From positions 1 to 29,424 of the forward strand of contig JBHGBF010000039.1 of assembly GCA_041946865.1 (NCBI GenBank): 29,424 bases of DNA, in the 5' to 3' direction. The notes below the pieces were generated by a model. It searched no databases and was not told where the DNA came from. It saw nothing but the letters and a program-made list of their open reading frames with translations. Every line of letters starts with the position of its first letter. Position 1 is the first letter of the stretch. The position numbers were made by a program, and so were the translations under genes. Shown piece by piece: positions 17,397 through 25,055 of the stretch. Source of the DNA: RPQK01 sp041946865. GTDB taxonomy: Bacteria > Acidobacteriota > UBA6911 > RPQK01.

Positions 17397-20168
17397 ATGT
17401 TTCGAATGTTCGGAGGTGTACTTTTTGCACTTGGTGGCGGGCTCGCGATCCTGAGCTCGGCCGTGATTTGTGTCGGGGCTGACACTTCGAATCTGAAAGT
17501 CACGGACCTTCACTGCGAATACCGAACGGATCCAGTCGGGATCGACGCTGCGCTTCCCCGCCTGAGTTGGCGGATCTCCGGACCCTCGCGCGGAATCCGC
17601 CAGACGGCCTACCAGATCCGTGTGGCCGAAGACCCGGGAGCGTTCCGCAAAGGAGCGCCACTCGTCTGGGACAGTGGCAAGGTCGACTCCGATTCATCGG
17701 TTCATGTCTCCTATCAAGGGCCGCCGACGGGCTCAGGCCAGCGACGCTACTGGCAGGTTAGAATCTGGGACTCGCAGGGACAAACGTCAGCCTGGAGCAG
17801 CGTGGCATTCTGGGAGATGGGATTATTGCGCCCTTCCGACTGGAAGGGCCTCTGGATCTCGCCAGACTCGGACCAGGACGTGTCCAAACCCCAGCCCTCC
17901 CCGATGTTGCGGAAGAAATTTCACCTGAGGCAACAGCACCAGTCGGCTCGGGTTTATGTCACAAGCCTCGGCTTATACGAGCTCCATTTGAATAACCACA
18001 GGGTGAGCGATCACCTGTTTACTCCCGGCTGGACAAGCTACGACAACCGGCTGCAGTACCAGGTCTACGATGTCACCGGTCAGTTATCCCAGGGTGAGAA
18101 CGTGATCGCTGCGGTGCTCGGTGACGGTTGGTATCGCGGACGTCTGGCCGGCGGCGGGCGTCGAAACGTATTCGGCCAACAACTCGCCTTGCTGATGCAG
18201 CTTCATGTTCGTTACCCCGATGGGACCGAAGAACTGATTCTGTCGGACCAGAGCTGGAAGGCGTCAAGCGGCCCCATTCGGAAGGCGGACATTTACGACG
18301 GCGAGGTTTACGATGCCCGGCTGGAGGACCCGGCCTGGACAGCTGCAGACTATGACGACAGCGGTTGGTCTGCGGTCCGGACACTCAGTCCGCCAAAGGC
18401 AGTTCTGGTAGCCTCGGAGGCGCCTCCGGTCCGCCGGCTGAGCGAGATTCGACCGAAACGCATTCTCACCACACCCAAGGGCGAAACCGTCCTCGACATG
18501 GGGCAGAACATGGTCGGATGGATGCGTCTTCGAATCCAGGGCGCTCGGGGACTCGAGGTGGTTCTGCGCCATGCGGAGGTGCTGGATCAGGACGGTAACT
18601 TTTACACGAAAAACCTACGGACGGCGGAACAGACAGATCGCTACATCCTGAAGGGCGAGGGCGTGGAAGTTTTCGAGCCGCATTTCACGTTTCACGGCTT
18701 TCGCTATGTCCTGGTCGAGGGCCTGTCCGGCCCGCCGTCGGAGGACACCCTGACCGGCATCGTCATTCACTCCGACTTGAAACCGACGGGTCACTTCGAA
18801 TGCTCCAACCCCGCGATCAACCAGCTCCAATCCAACATTCTTTGGGGACAGAAAGGAAACTTCCTGGACGTCCCAACCGACTGTCCGCAAAGGGACGAGC
18901 GCCTGGGATGGACTGGCGATGCACAGGTATTTGCGCAAACGGCGGCTTTCAACATGGACGTCGCCGCTTTCTTCAGCAAGTGGTTGAAGGATCTGGCGGC
19001 TGATCAGAAGACGACCGGCGCGTTTCAGCCCGTGGCGCCAGTGCTGTGGGATCGTGATTCGCAAACCGGACCCGGGCAGGCAGGCTGGGGGGATGCGGGA
19101 GTCATCGTTCCCTGGCACCTTTACCTGGTCTATGGTGACAAGAGAATCCTGGAGCAGCAGTACGACAGCATGGCGGCTTGGGTCCGCTATGTGAATGCGC
19201 GGGCCGGGAGCAGTCATCTCTGGAACACCGGCTTCCAGTTCGGCGACTGGCTTGCGTTCAGTACGGACCGCTCCGACTATCCAGGGGCGACTACCGATAA
19301 GGACCTCATTGCCACCGCTTTCTTCGCGTATTCCACGGGCATCCTCGAACAGGCGGCAACGGTGCTGGACAAGCGAGAGGACGCCCGAAAATACCGCAAG
19401 CTGCGCCAGGCTGTCATTGAAGCGTTCCGGCACGAGTTTGTGACCCCTTCCGGGCGCCTGTCGTCGAACACCCAGACTGCTTACGCGCTGGCTCTCTCCT
19501 TCGATCTGTTGCCGCCGGAACTGGTCGCTCAGGGCGCCAAGCGATTGGCTGACGACGTGCGAGCGTTCAAGAACCATCTCACCACCGGCTTCCTTGGTAC
19601 GCCGTTTCTTTGCCATGCGCTTAGCGATCACGGCTACCTGGGAGTCGCCTATGACCTCCTCTTGCAGGACACCTATCCCTCATGGCTCTACCCGATCAAG
19701 CAGGGCGCTACGACCATTTGGGAACGCTGGGACGGGATCAAGCCTGACGGTACGTTTCAGAATCCGAGGATGAACTCCTTTAACCATTATGCTTACGGCG
19801 CGATCGGGCATTGGCTCTACCGCGTGGTGGCCGGAATCGACCTGGATCCCCAGGCGCCTGGATACAAACACGTCCTGATCTCTCCGCAACCGGGAGGAGG
19901 TCTCAACTGGGCACGTGGCCGATTTGAAAGCGTGTATGGGGAAATCGTTTCCGCCTGGGTGTCGAAACCGAAAGGTTTCCGTCTGGAAGTGGTCATACCC
20001 GCCAACACGACAGCTACGGTTCGCCTACCGGGCGCGGTTCTTTCCCGTGTGAAGGAAGGCGCCCAGACCGTGAAGTCAGCGCCGGGCATTCTCGCCGCCC
20101 GACAGGAGAAAGAGGCGGTGATGGTGGAAGTCGGCTCGGGTCAGTATCGTTTCGAGTACGAGTTCTGA
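17397..20168 (+). CDS. Alpha-L-rhamnosidase (GH78)
   Basis: This is an exported glycosidase of 923 aa that removes terminal alpha-L-rhamnose from plant glycosides or polysaccharides with inversion. A signal peptide ends near VGA. The N-terminal beta-domains include DLHCEYRTDPVGIDAALPRL, the typical GH78 opening, and W-rich sections (PGWTSYDNRLQYQVYDVT). The (alpha/alpha)6 catalytic domain carries CPQRDERLGWTGD, with the proposed general acid E501 and D508, and TTIWERWDG with the likely base E776. The spacing agrees with characterised GH78 enzymes. A C-terminal beta domain follows. The ATG at 17397 has GGGGAG at a good distance; a TTG at 17382 is in frame but lacks a ribosome site. It lies downstream of the cytochrome gene, with a palindrome between them, and is followed by a 40-bp palindrome. 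Confidence 0.95.
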   Translation: MFRMFGGVLFALGGGLAILSSAVICVGADTSNLKVTDLHCEYRTDPVGIDAALPRLSWRISGPSRGIRQTAYQIRVAEDPGAFRKGAPLVWDSGKVDSDSSVHVSYQGPPTGSGQRRYWQVRIWDSQGQTSAWSSVAFWEMGLLRPSDWKGLWISPDSDQDVSKPQPSPMLRKKFHLRQQHQSARVYVTSLGLYELHLNNHRVSDHLFTPGWTSYDNRLQYQVYDVTGQLSQGENVIAAVLGDGWYRGRLAGGGRRNVFGQQLALLMQLHVRYPDGTEELILSDQSWKASSGPIRKADIYDGEVYDARLEDPAWTAADYDDSGWSAVRTLSPPKAVLVASEAPPVRRLSEIRPKRILTTPKGETVLDMGQNMVGWMRLRIQGARGLEVVLRHAEVLDQDGNFYTKNLRTAEQTDRYILKGEGVEVFEPHFTFHGFRYVLVEGLSGPPSEDTLTGIVIHSDLKPTGHFECSNPAINQLQSNILWGQKGNFLDVPTDCPQRDERLGWTGDAQVFAQTAAFNMDVAAFFSKWLKDLAADQKTTGAFQPVAPVLWDRDSQTGPGQAGWGDAGVIVPWHLYLVYGDKRILEQQYDSMAAWVRYVNARAGSSHLWNTGFQFGDWLAFSTDRSDYPGATTDKDLIATAFFAYSTGILEQAATVLDKREDARKYRKLRQAVIEAFRHEFVTPSGRLSSNTQTAYALALSFDLLPPELVAQGAKRLADDVRAFKNHLTTGFLGTPFLCHALSDHGYLGVAYDLLLQDTYPSWLYPIKQGATTIWERWDGIKPDGTFQNPRMNSFNHYAYGAIGHWLYRVVAGIDLDPQAPGYKHVLISPQPGGGLNWARGRFESVYGEIVSAWVSKPKGFRLEVVIPANTTATVRLPGAVLSRVKEGAQTVKSAPGILAARQEKEAVMVEVGSGQYRFEYEF

Positions 20169-20172
20169 GGGT

Positions 20173-20254
20173 GCTTTTTGGAGTGCGGCGGCAGAAACGG
20201 GAGACTGAGCCTGGAGGCTCAGTCTCCCGTTTCTGCCGCCGCACTCCAAAAAGC
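20173..20254. repeat. 40-bp perfect inverted repeat filling a convergent gap
   Basis: Arms 20173-20212 and 20215-20254 are exact reverse complements around a GG loop. The ends read GCTTTTTGGAGTGCGGCGGC, the same motif as at 3434 and 29305. The gap between the convergent stops at 20168 and 20258 is 89 bp, and the palindrome fills nearly all of it. An RNA from either strand would form a long hairpin, so a bidirectional transcription stop or message-stabilising role is plausible. Confidence 0.94.
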
Positions 20255-20257
20255 CGC

Positions 20258-21379
20258 TCACGGCTTGCTGGACTTTTCGTCATCTCCAATCTTGATTTCG
20301 GCGCTTGGGGTTTTTGAGCCGCTCTTCTCAATACGCTTGACGTAAGTAATCTCGCGGGCTTCGAAGGAAATCGACTGACCGGGCGTCATATGCAGGTCCG
20401 CCTTGTATTCAGTCGCGGGGGTCATGTCCAGCGTGCTGTGAGAGATGCCTTTTTCGCCTGCTTTATCGATGTGTACCAGTAGACCTCCCGTCTCATCCCC
20501 GTATGCTTGCTCTGCTCTTATGATCTCGAGCCACAACAGGTTGTCTTTGTTGGTTGGTACGAGCAAGGCCCTGCCGGGCTCGAGCGAAAATGTCCCAGGC
20601 TCGGTCACAATCGTAATCTCCTCGGCCTTGGTCCATCCCCAGTAATAGCGATATGCCATGCTGAGGTGTCCCGCAGGAAAGAGGTTGCGGTTCAAACCAT
20701 ATCCCATAACCTCGTAGGGGTCTCCCTCCCCCTTCAGGAGCTCTCCCGTCTTGGGGTCCGCCGACGCCGCATGCGCATACATGAAGAGCGCATGCCCGAT
20801 TTCGTGGGCTATGGCCGGTGGGTTTGCATCTTGTCCAAGGCCGATATTGGCCACGGCAGGCTTGAATCGCAATCCGAACGTGTGCTTGAACCGCAGTACG
20901 CCAAACGGCTCGACGTTTGTGTCCGTGGGATAGAAATAGACCACGGCGTCGAATGTGTCCGGATCCAGCTCGCTTCCGTATTTCGCCACTACTTCCCGGT
21001 TAGCTGCGGCATGGAGAATACCGTATGGGACCTTCGGTACCTGGTAGTCGCTGATGTTGCCAGGAAGCAGAACAGGCTCCGGCACCACCGTCGGTTCAAG
21101 GAAAACGGTGTTGTTGGAAGCGTCGGCGTAGATCTTCTTAACGCCCTCGATGAGCGCGCGCATTTTTTCGGCCGTGAGGGCGGCCGACGGTTTGAGGCTC
21201 TCATGAGAAACCAGCATGGCGAGGACACGCTTCGTGCCCAAAAGCGGAGTCAATGGCCTGTGAAAGGAGACGTGTCCAAGCTTCGAGTTTCCGTCCTCGC
21301 TAGACTCACCGTACACCAGACAAGAGCCGGCAAGAATCAGAGCCAAAGGAATAACAAGTAACGTTTGCTTTCTCTTCAT
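20258..21379 (-). CDS. Secreted metzincin-like zinc metalloprotease
   Basis: This is an exported protein of 373 aa with a signal peptide at 1-24 (MKRKQTLLVIPLALILAGSC). The zinc site is AHEIGHALFMYAHA, with H192, E193, H196 and a third histidine at H203, followed by a probable Met-turn DPYEVMGYG (M225). This makes a metzincin-type fold likely, but the third histidine is one residue further away than in the standard HEXXHXXGXXH motif. A beta-rich C-terminal part (GTFSLEPGRALLVPT onward) has a lysine-rich tail. AAAGGA precedes the ATG at 21379. It is the second gene of a unit with the amidohydrolase, 30 bp downstream of it. I cannot assign a substrate. Confidence 0.75.
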   Translation of the reverse strand: MKRKQTLLVIPLALILAGSCLVYGESSEDGNSKLGHVSFHRPLTPLLGTKRVLAMLVSHESLKPSAALTAEKMRALIEGVKKIYADASNNTVFLEPTVVPEPVLLPGNISDYQVPKVPYGILHAAANREVVAKYGSELDPDTFDAVVYFYPTDTNVEPFGVLRFKHTFGLRFKPAVANIGLGQDANPPAIAHEIGHALFMYAHAASADPKTGELLKGEGDPYEVMGYGLNRNLFPAGHLSMAYRYYWGWTKAEEITIVTEPGTFSLEPGRALLVPTNKDNLLWLEIIRAEQAYGDETGGLLVHIDKAGEKGISHSTLDMTPATEYKADLHMTPGQSISFEAREITYVKRIEKSGSKTPSAEIKIGDDEKSSKP

Positions 21380-21409
21380 CGCATGATCCTTTCTCGTAGT
21401 TTCATGTAG

Positions 21410-22849
21410 TCACAGCCAGGGCGCCTGTTGGAGCTGCCGCGTCTTTTCTTCGAGTTTGAAGAATTCGCGGGCGTTGCCTCGCAGCAGGTCTTCCACCAGG
21501 CCGACAGCCGAGTTCAGACTCAGCCACCCTTCATCGACCAGGTGTTCCAATGCCAACGAAATCCCTCCACGTGCCAGGGCGGCGTGCCCGATTATGGTCT
21601 CGACCGCCTGATAGTCTCCACCAAAGGTGAACACCTTGTTGGCCGGCCCCGTCACCAGGTACTGTTTCAGGAAGTTGACGCTGGCCACCGGACTTATGAT
21701 CCATGACCAGCACATATCGACGTAGCAGTTCGTGTAGTGTTTCGCCACCGCGATAAGATCTTCGTAGAACGGGTAGTTGATGTGCATGAAAACGAAGCGG
21801 GTATCGGGTGATTTCCGGCAGAGGTCGGAGGCGGAGGCCGCATTTCCCTGCAGGCGTCCCAAGGGCATGTAATTGGCGCCAGTGTAATAGCCGGTGTGCA
21901 GCTTTACCGGCAGGTTGCATTCGGTCGCCTTGCGTACGCTGTACCAGAACAGATGGTCCTGCAGCCGGGTCTGCTCATCCGCGGTTAGCGGATCTTTGTT
22001 CAGCTTCTTCTTGAAGATCCCCTCGACCTGCTCAGCAGGAACGTCGGCGTAATCCAAGTTCCTCACGTATGCGGCCGTCGACTTGACGGCCACGGCATAG
22101 GGTCCATAGGTGGCAAACCACCAGTCGATAACCCGGTGCCAGTCGTGCAGGTCTGCGACCTTCACTCCGGCGGCCGAGGCATAGACGTCGAAGCCGGGAA
22201 TAAGGTGCATGCCGCTAATATTGAGGTCCTGCATCAGCAGCGTGGGCTGACGGGATTCTTTGAACGGACCGTCCGGCGAATTCACCTGGCAGGATTCGAT
22301 GTTCCCGAGCTGTTGCAGCAGCCTTCGGTAGAAACCGGGCTGGATGGTCTTCGTGTACGCCTCTTGGATATTTCGCACGGTGCGCTCGGAAAGCTCCTCA
22401 ACACCGTAAATACGCTGCAAAGCAATGCTGACGGCCTGCGCATAGCCGGTATGGCTAACCTTCGGCCAATAGGGGGCCAGAAGCCTCCATTTTTCAACCG
22501 GGTCGACGTCCGGGGAAAGGAAAGCCTTGGATGCCTCGTTCGGCATGCCGCAGCTGGTGAAGTCATTATTGAGATACTGAGTGATCAGGAACGACCAGTC
22601 GTTCGCCAGTACCCGCTTGTGTTTCCCTTGCAGCCGGTCTTCTTCCTCGATCAGGTGCTCGTGAGTATCGACAATGGGTGTCGCTTCCACTCGCTGGCGA
22701 ATCGTTTGCACGTTTTCGCGCCTGGTTTCGCGATCCGGAGTTGCCCCGTAGGCACTCTCCGGGAATGCCGTTGCGCCTATCACTCTCGCGGCGCCCGCGG
22801 TCTTGATCAGAGAGCGGCGTGTTACTCGCGTGGGCGGTTTGGCGTTCAC
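21410..22849 (-). CDS. Tat-exported amidohydrolase, copy 1
   Basis: This is a 479-aa TIM-barrel metalloenzyme of the amidohydrolase superfamily (amidohydrolase-2 or uronate-isomerase-like). A twin-arginine motif TRRSLIKTA at 10-18 predicts folded export. The first metal site is VDTHEHL, with D61, H63 and H65; later candidate ligands are H318 (LPVKLHTGY), H356 (FMHINYP) and D412 (FGGDYQ). The start is GTG 22849, with AAGGGA 5 nt upstream. It is a close paralogue of the protein at 27746-29191, with runs of identical sequence such as FVFMHINYPFYEDLIAVAK. It starts a two-gene unit with the metalloprotease. Its first bases overlap the end of a TonB-receptor remnant by 4 nt (GTGA). The reaction is unknown. 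Confidence 0.88.
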   Translation of the reverse strand: MNAKPPTRVTRRSLIKTAGAARVIGATAFPESAYGATPDRETRRENVQTIRQRVEATPIVDTHEHLIEEEDRLQGKHKRVLANDWSFLITQYLNNDFTSCGMPNEASKAFLSPDVDPVEKWRLLAPYWPKVSHTGYAQAVSIALQRIYGVEELSERTVRNIQEAYTKTIQPGFYRRLLQQLGNIESCQVNSPDGPFKESRQPTLLMQDLNISGMHLIPGFDVYASAAGVKVADLHDWHRVIDWWFATYGPYAVAVKSTAAYVRNLDYADVPAEQVEGIFKKKLNKDPLTADEQTRLQDHLFWYSVRKATECNLPVKLHTGYYTGANYMPLGRLQGNAASASDLCRKSPDTRFVFMHINYPFYEDLIAVAKHYTNCYVDMCWSWIISPVASVNFLKQYLVTGPANKVFTFGGDYQAVETIIGHAALARGGISLALEHLVDEGWLSLNSAVGLVEDLLRGNAREFFKLEEKTRQLQQAPWL

Positions 22850-23098
22850 TTGTTTCCCTTCTCCATCTGGGCGGTGAAGCGGCCATTAAAGTTCAGTGTG
22901 CCAAATATTTCGCGCTGTTTGCGGTTCGATCTCCAGCTACGGTACTCACCCCCGAACCGCAGACAGTGATTCTGCAGTTTCATCAGGAAGTTGTCAGCCA
23001 GATAGAAGGTGTCGAGCACCGTCTTGCTATTGCCTCCGCCCGAACCACAGCCAACGAAACCATAGCGCCCGCCGCCTAATGATAGTCGCAGTCGTTAG
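22846..23098 (-). pseudogene. Remnant of a TonB-dependent receptor barrel
   Basis: An open minus-strand stretch of about 83 codons has no start codon at its head and begins just after a TAA near 23099. It reads LDTFYLADNFLMKLQNHCLR, then FGGEYRSWRSNRKQREIFG and TLNFNGRF. This aligns with the barrel segment of the complete receptor in this window (NFSFADNLLWQKGKHSLKFG, then TEYRW and IAFNGVF). Signal, plug and most barrel strands are missing. It ends at TGA 22846-22848, overlapping the amidohydrolase start. I take it as a degraded receptor left after a deletion. Confidence 0.75.
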
Positions 23099-23579
23099 CG
23101 CCTTCCCAAATGTTTCTCCTCCGAGCCAGGGGCGCCGGGAATTGCAGAGAAACTTCAAAGTAAGTGTTATGTTTTCAGACACTTGCGGTTGCATATCCGG
23201 TTCTGCTAGCGATTCGCTAGTGCTATTGAAACCGGTTCTGTCATATCTACGTCGAAGGCCCGTCCGAGCTTCAAAACAACCGTACGAGCAGACTTTCTCA
23301 CGGGACCATGTCGACGTGCCGCCCCGGCTTTACCGTAGTCAGCCTCCCACCGGAACGATTGACTTCGGCCGAAACAGGAGAAGAAGATGGCGTGGCACAA
23401 AGGCAGGGTCATTAGGATGAAAGAACTAGCTACATCGATAGGCGGCTGTGGGCTGGAGACTCGTTGAAGCCCGAGACGGTAGCCTCCTGCGGTTCAGACT
23501 GCCGGGAAACAACTCTTACTCCAGGCGTGATTCTGTCCGGTGGCAGGGGAGCCGGGCTTGCACTGAGGGAGATCGATAC
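23099..23579. other. Non-coding stretch with dyad, direct repeat and a possible tiny ORF
   Basis: This 481-bp gap separates the receptor remnant (minus) from the Gfo/Idh/MocA gene (plus). It contains a direct repeat CCGGTTCTG at 23197-23205 and 23232-23240, which flanks the dyad CTAGCG-ATT-CGCTAG at 23206-23220. The same dyad arms appear upstream of the intact TonB receptor. A 26-codon reading frame with a good ribosome site lies at 23387-23467. I see no RNA gene. Confidence 0.5.
23387..23467 (+). CDS. Possible 26-residue small protein
   Basis: ATG 23387 is preceded by AGGAGAAGAAG, a good ribosome site. The peptide begins MAWHKGRVIRMKELATSIGG and ends in CGLETR. It resembles nothing I know. 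It could be a leader peptide for the gene at 23580, a decayed gene start, or chance. Confidence 0.2.
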   Translation: MAWHKGRVIRMKELATSIGGCGLETR

Positions 23580-24975
23580 ATGACGAAGCCGAATGAAGAT
23601 TCCGCAACACAGTGTTTTGACAAAGACTCAGTGTCCCGCAGGCAGTTTGTGACAAAGGCGGCACTCTCAGCCTTCTCTTTTCACTTCATTCCGAGTCGCC
23701 TGTTCGGGTCTGAGGCGCCCAGCAACAAGCTGAATATTGCCGGAATCGGGGTCGGGGCTGTCGGAGCGTATAACCTGACCGCGTGCGAGTCGGAAAGCAT
23801 TGTGGCGCTTTGTGACGTGGACAGCGCCTATGCCGCGCGCACGTTTGCCAAATACCCGAAGGCTCGAGTCTACAAGGACTACCGCGTCATGCTCGAGAAG
23901 GAAAAGGACCTCGACGCGGTGATCGTTGCTACTCCTGATCACACCCATGCCGTCATCACGATGGCAGCGATGGAGGCCGGGAGACACGTCTATTGCCAGA
24001 AGCCTTTGACCCATACGGTGTTTGAGGCTCGCAAGGTGACAGAGGCGGCGCGCTACCACAAGGTCCAGACTCAGATGGGCAACCAGGGACATTCTTCAGA
24101 GCATATTCGGCTCTTGAAAGAGTGGCTTGCAGATGGCGTCATTGGCGATGTCACCGAAGTGCACGCCTGGAGCGACCGCCCGGCGGGCGGAGACCCATGG
24201 TCCACATTCGCCGTCCAGGCTCAACCGGAAGACACTCCCCGGGTCCCTGAGTCGCTCGATTGGGACCTGTGGCTGGGCCCGGTGGCTTACCGGCCTTATC
24301 ACCCCGCCTATCATCCGCGAAAGTGGAGAGCCTGGCTGGAGTTCGGCACAGGCTCGCTCGGCGATATGGGGTGCCACATACTCGACCCCGCGTTCTGGGC
24401 GCTCGATCTGGGAGCGCCGGTCAGCATCCAAGCGACGTCAACTCACTGGGAGGAGAAAGTGAGTTCACAGACTTTCCCCAGAGCTTCCATTTGTTCGCTA
24501 CCAATTCCCAGCCAGGGGACAGAGACCGCCGGTCAGCCTGACCTGGTATGACGGCCGACTCATGCCCCCCATCCCGGAAGAACTGGAGGAGGGCCGGACA
24601 TTGCCGCTTAACGGAGCGATCATCAGCGGTACCAAAGGGAAACTGATCCACGGCGGAAGTGGCGCCGAGGGTTTGCGTCTGATTCCCGAGGCGCGAATGA
24701 AGGAGTACAAGCGGCCTGAGAAAACGATAGCCAGAGTCAGCGAAGGGCACGAAGGGGACTGGCTTCGCGCCTGCAAGGAGGGCACTGGCGGCACTCCTGC
24801 GAGCTCGAATTTCGAGTACGCGGGACCTTTGACCGAAATGGTCCTGCTGGGAATGATTGCCATCCGAGTTAAAGACCAAAGGCTGGAATGGGACGCCGTG
24901 AACTTGAGGTTCAAAAACAACCAGAAGGCCAACGATCTGCTTCACATCCCGTACCGGCCCGGCTGGAAACTGTAG
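23580..24975 (+). pseudogene. Tat-exported Gfo/Idh/MocA oxidoreductase, frameshifted
   Basis: The 5' part encodes a Tat signal (SRRQFVTKAALSAFSFHF at 19-36), the Rossmann motif GIGVGAVG (55-62) and a QKPLTHT motif with K141. It stays in frame to about residue 303 (QTFPRASI), then runs into an off-frame tail ending at 24551. From about 24492 the +1 frame continues the family sequence: VRYQFPARGQRPPVSLTWYD, then GRLMPPIPEELEEGR, ending at 24975. One extra T in the TTT at 24490-24492 explains the break, and removing it gives a normal protein of about 464 aa. This is either a recent mutation or a sequence error. AGGGAG lies 8 nt before the ATG at 23580. Exported members of this family act on sugars or glycosides in the periplasm. 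Confidence 0.9.
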
Positions 24976-25055
24976 TTGATGCTTCGACCGAGGAGTCCCG
25001 GGCTCGGTGACAAGCGCTGCCCCCTCTGCCTCGATGAGCGACCCTTGACGCTGGT
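24976..25055. terminator. Convergent gap with a weak hairpin
   Basis: ACCGAG at 24987-24992 and CTCGGT at 25003-25008 could form a 6-bp stem with a 10-nt loop containing CCCGGG. There is no T-tract. It is far weaker than the palindromes at the other convergent gene ends, and a terminator role is a guess. Confidence 0.25.

Noticed and set aside
22896..23420. Plus-strand reading frame of about 174 codons
   Set aside because: It is antisense to the receptor remnant and lacks a ribosome site or recognisable domain.
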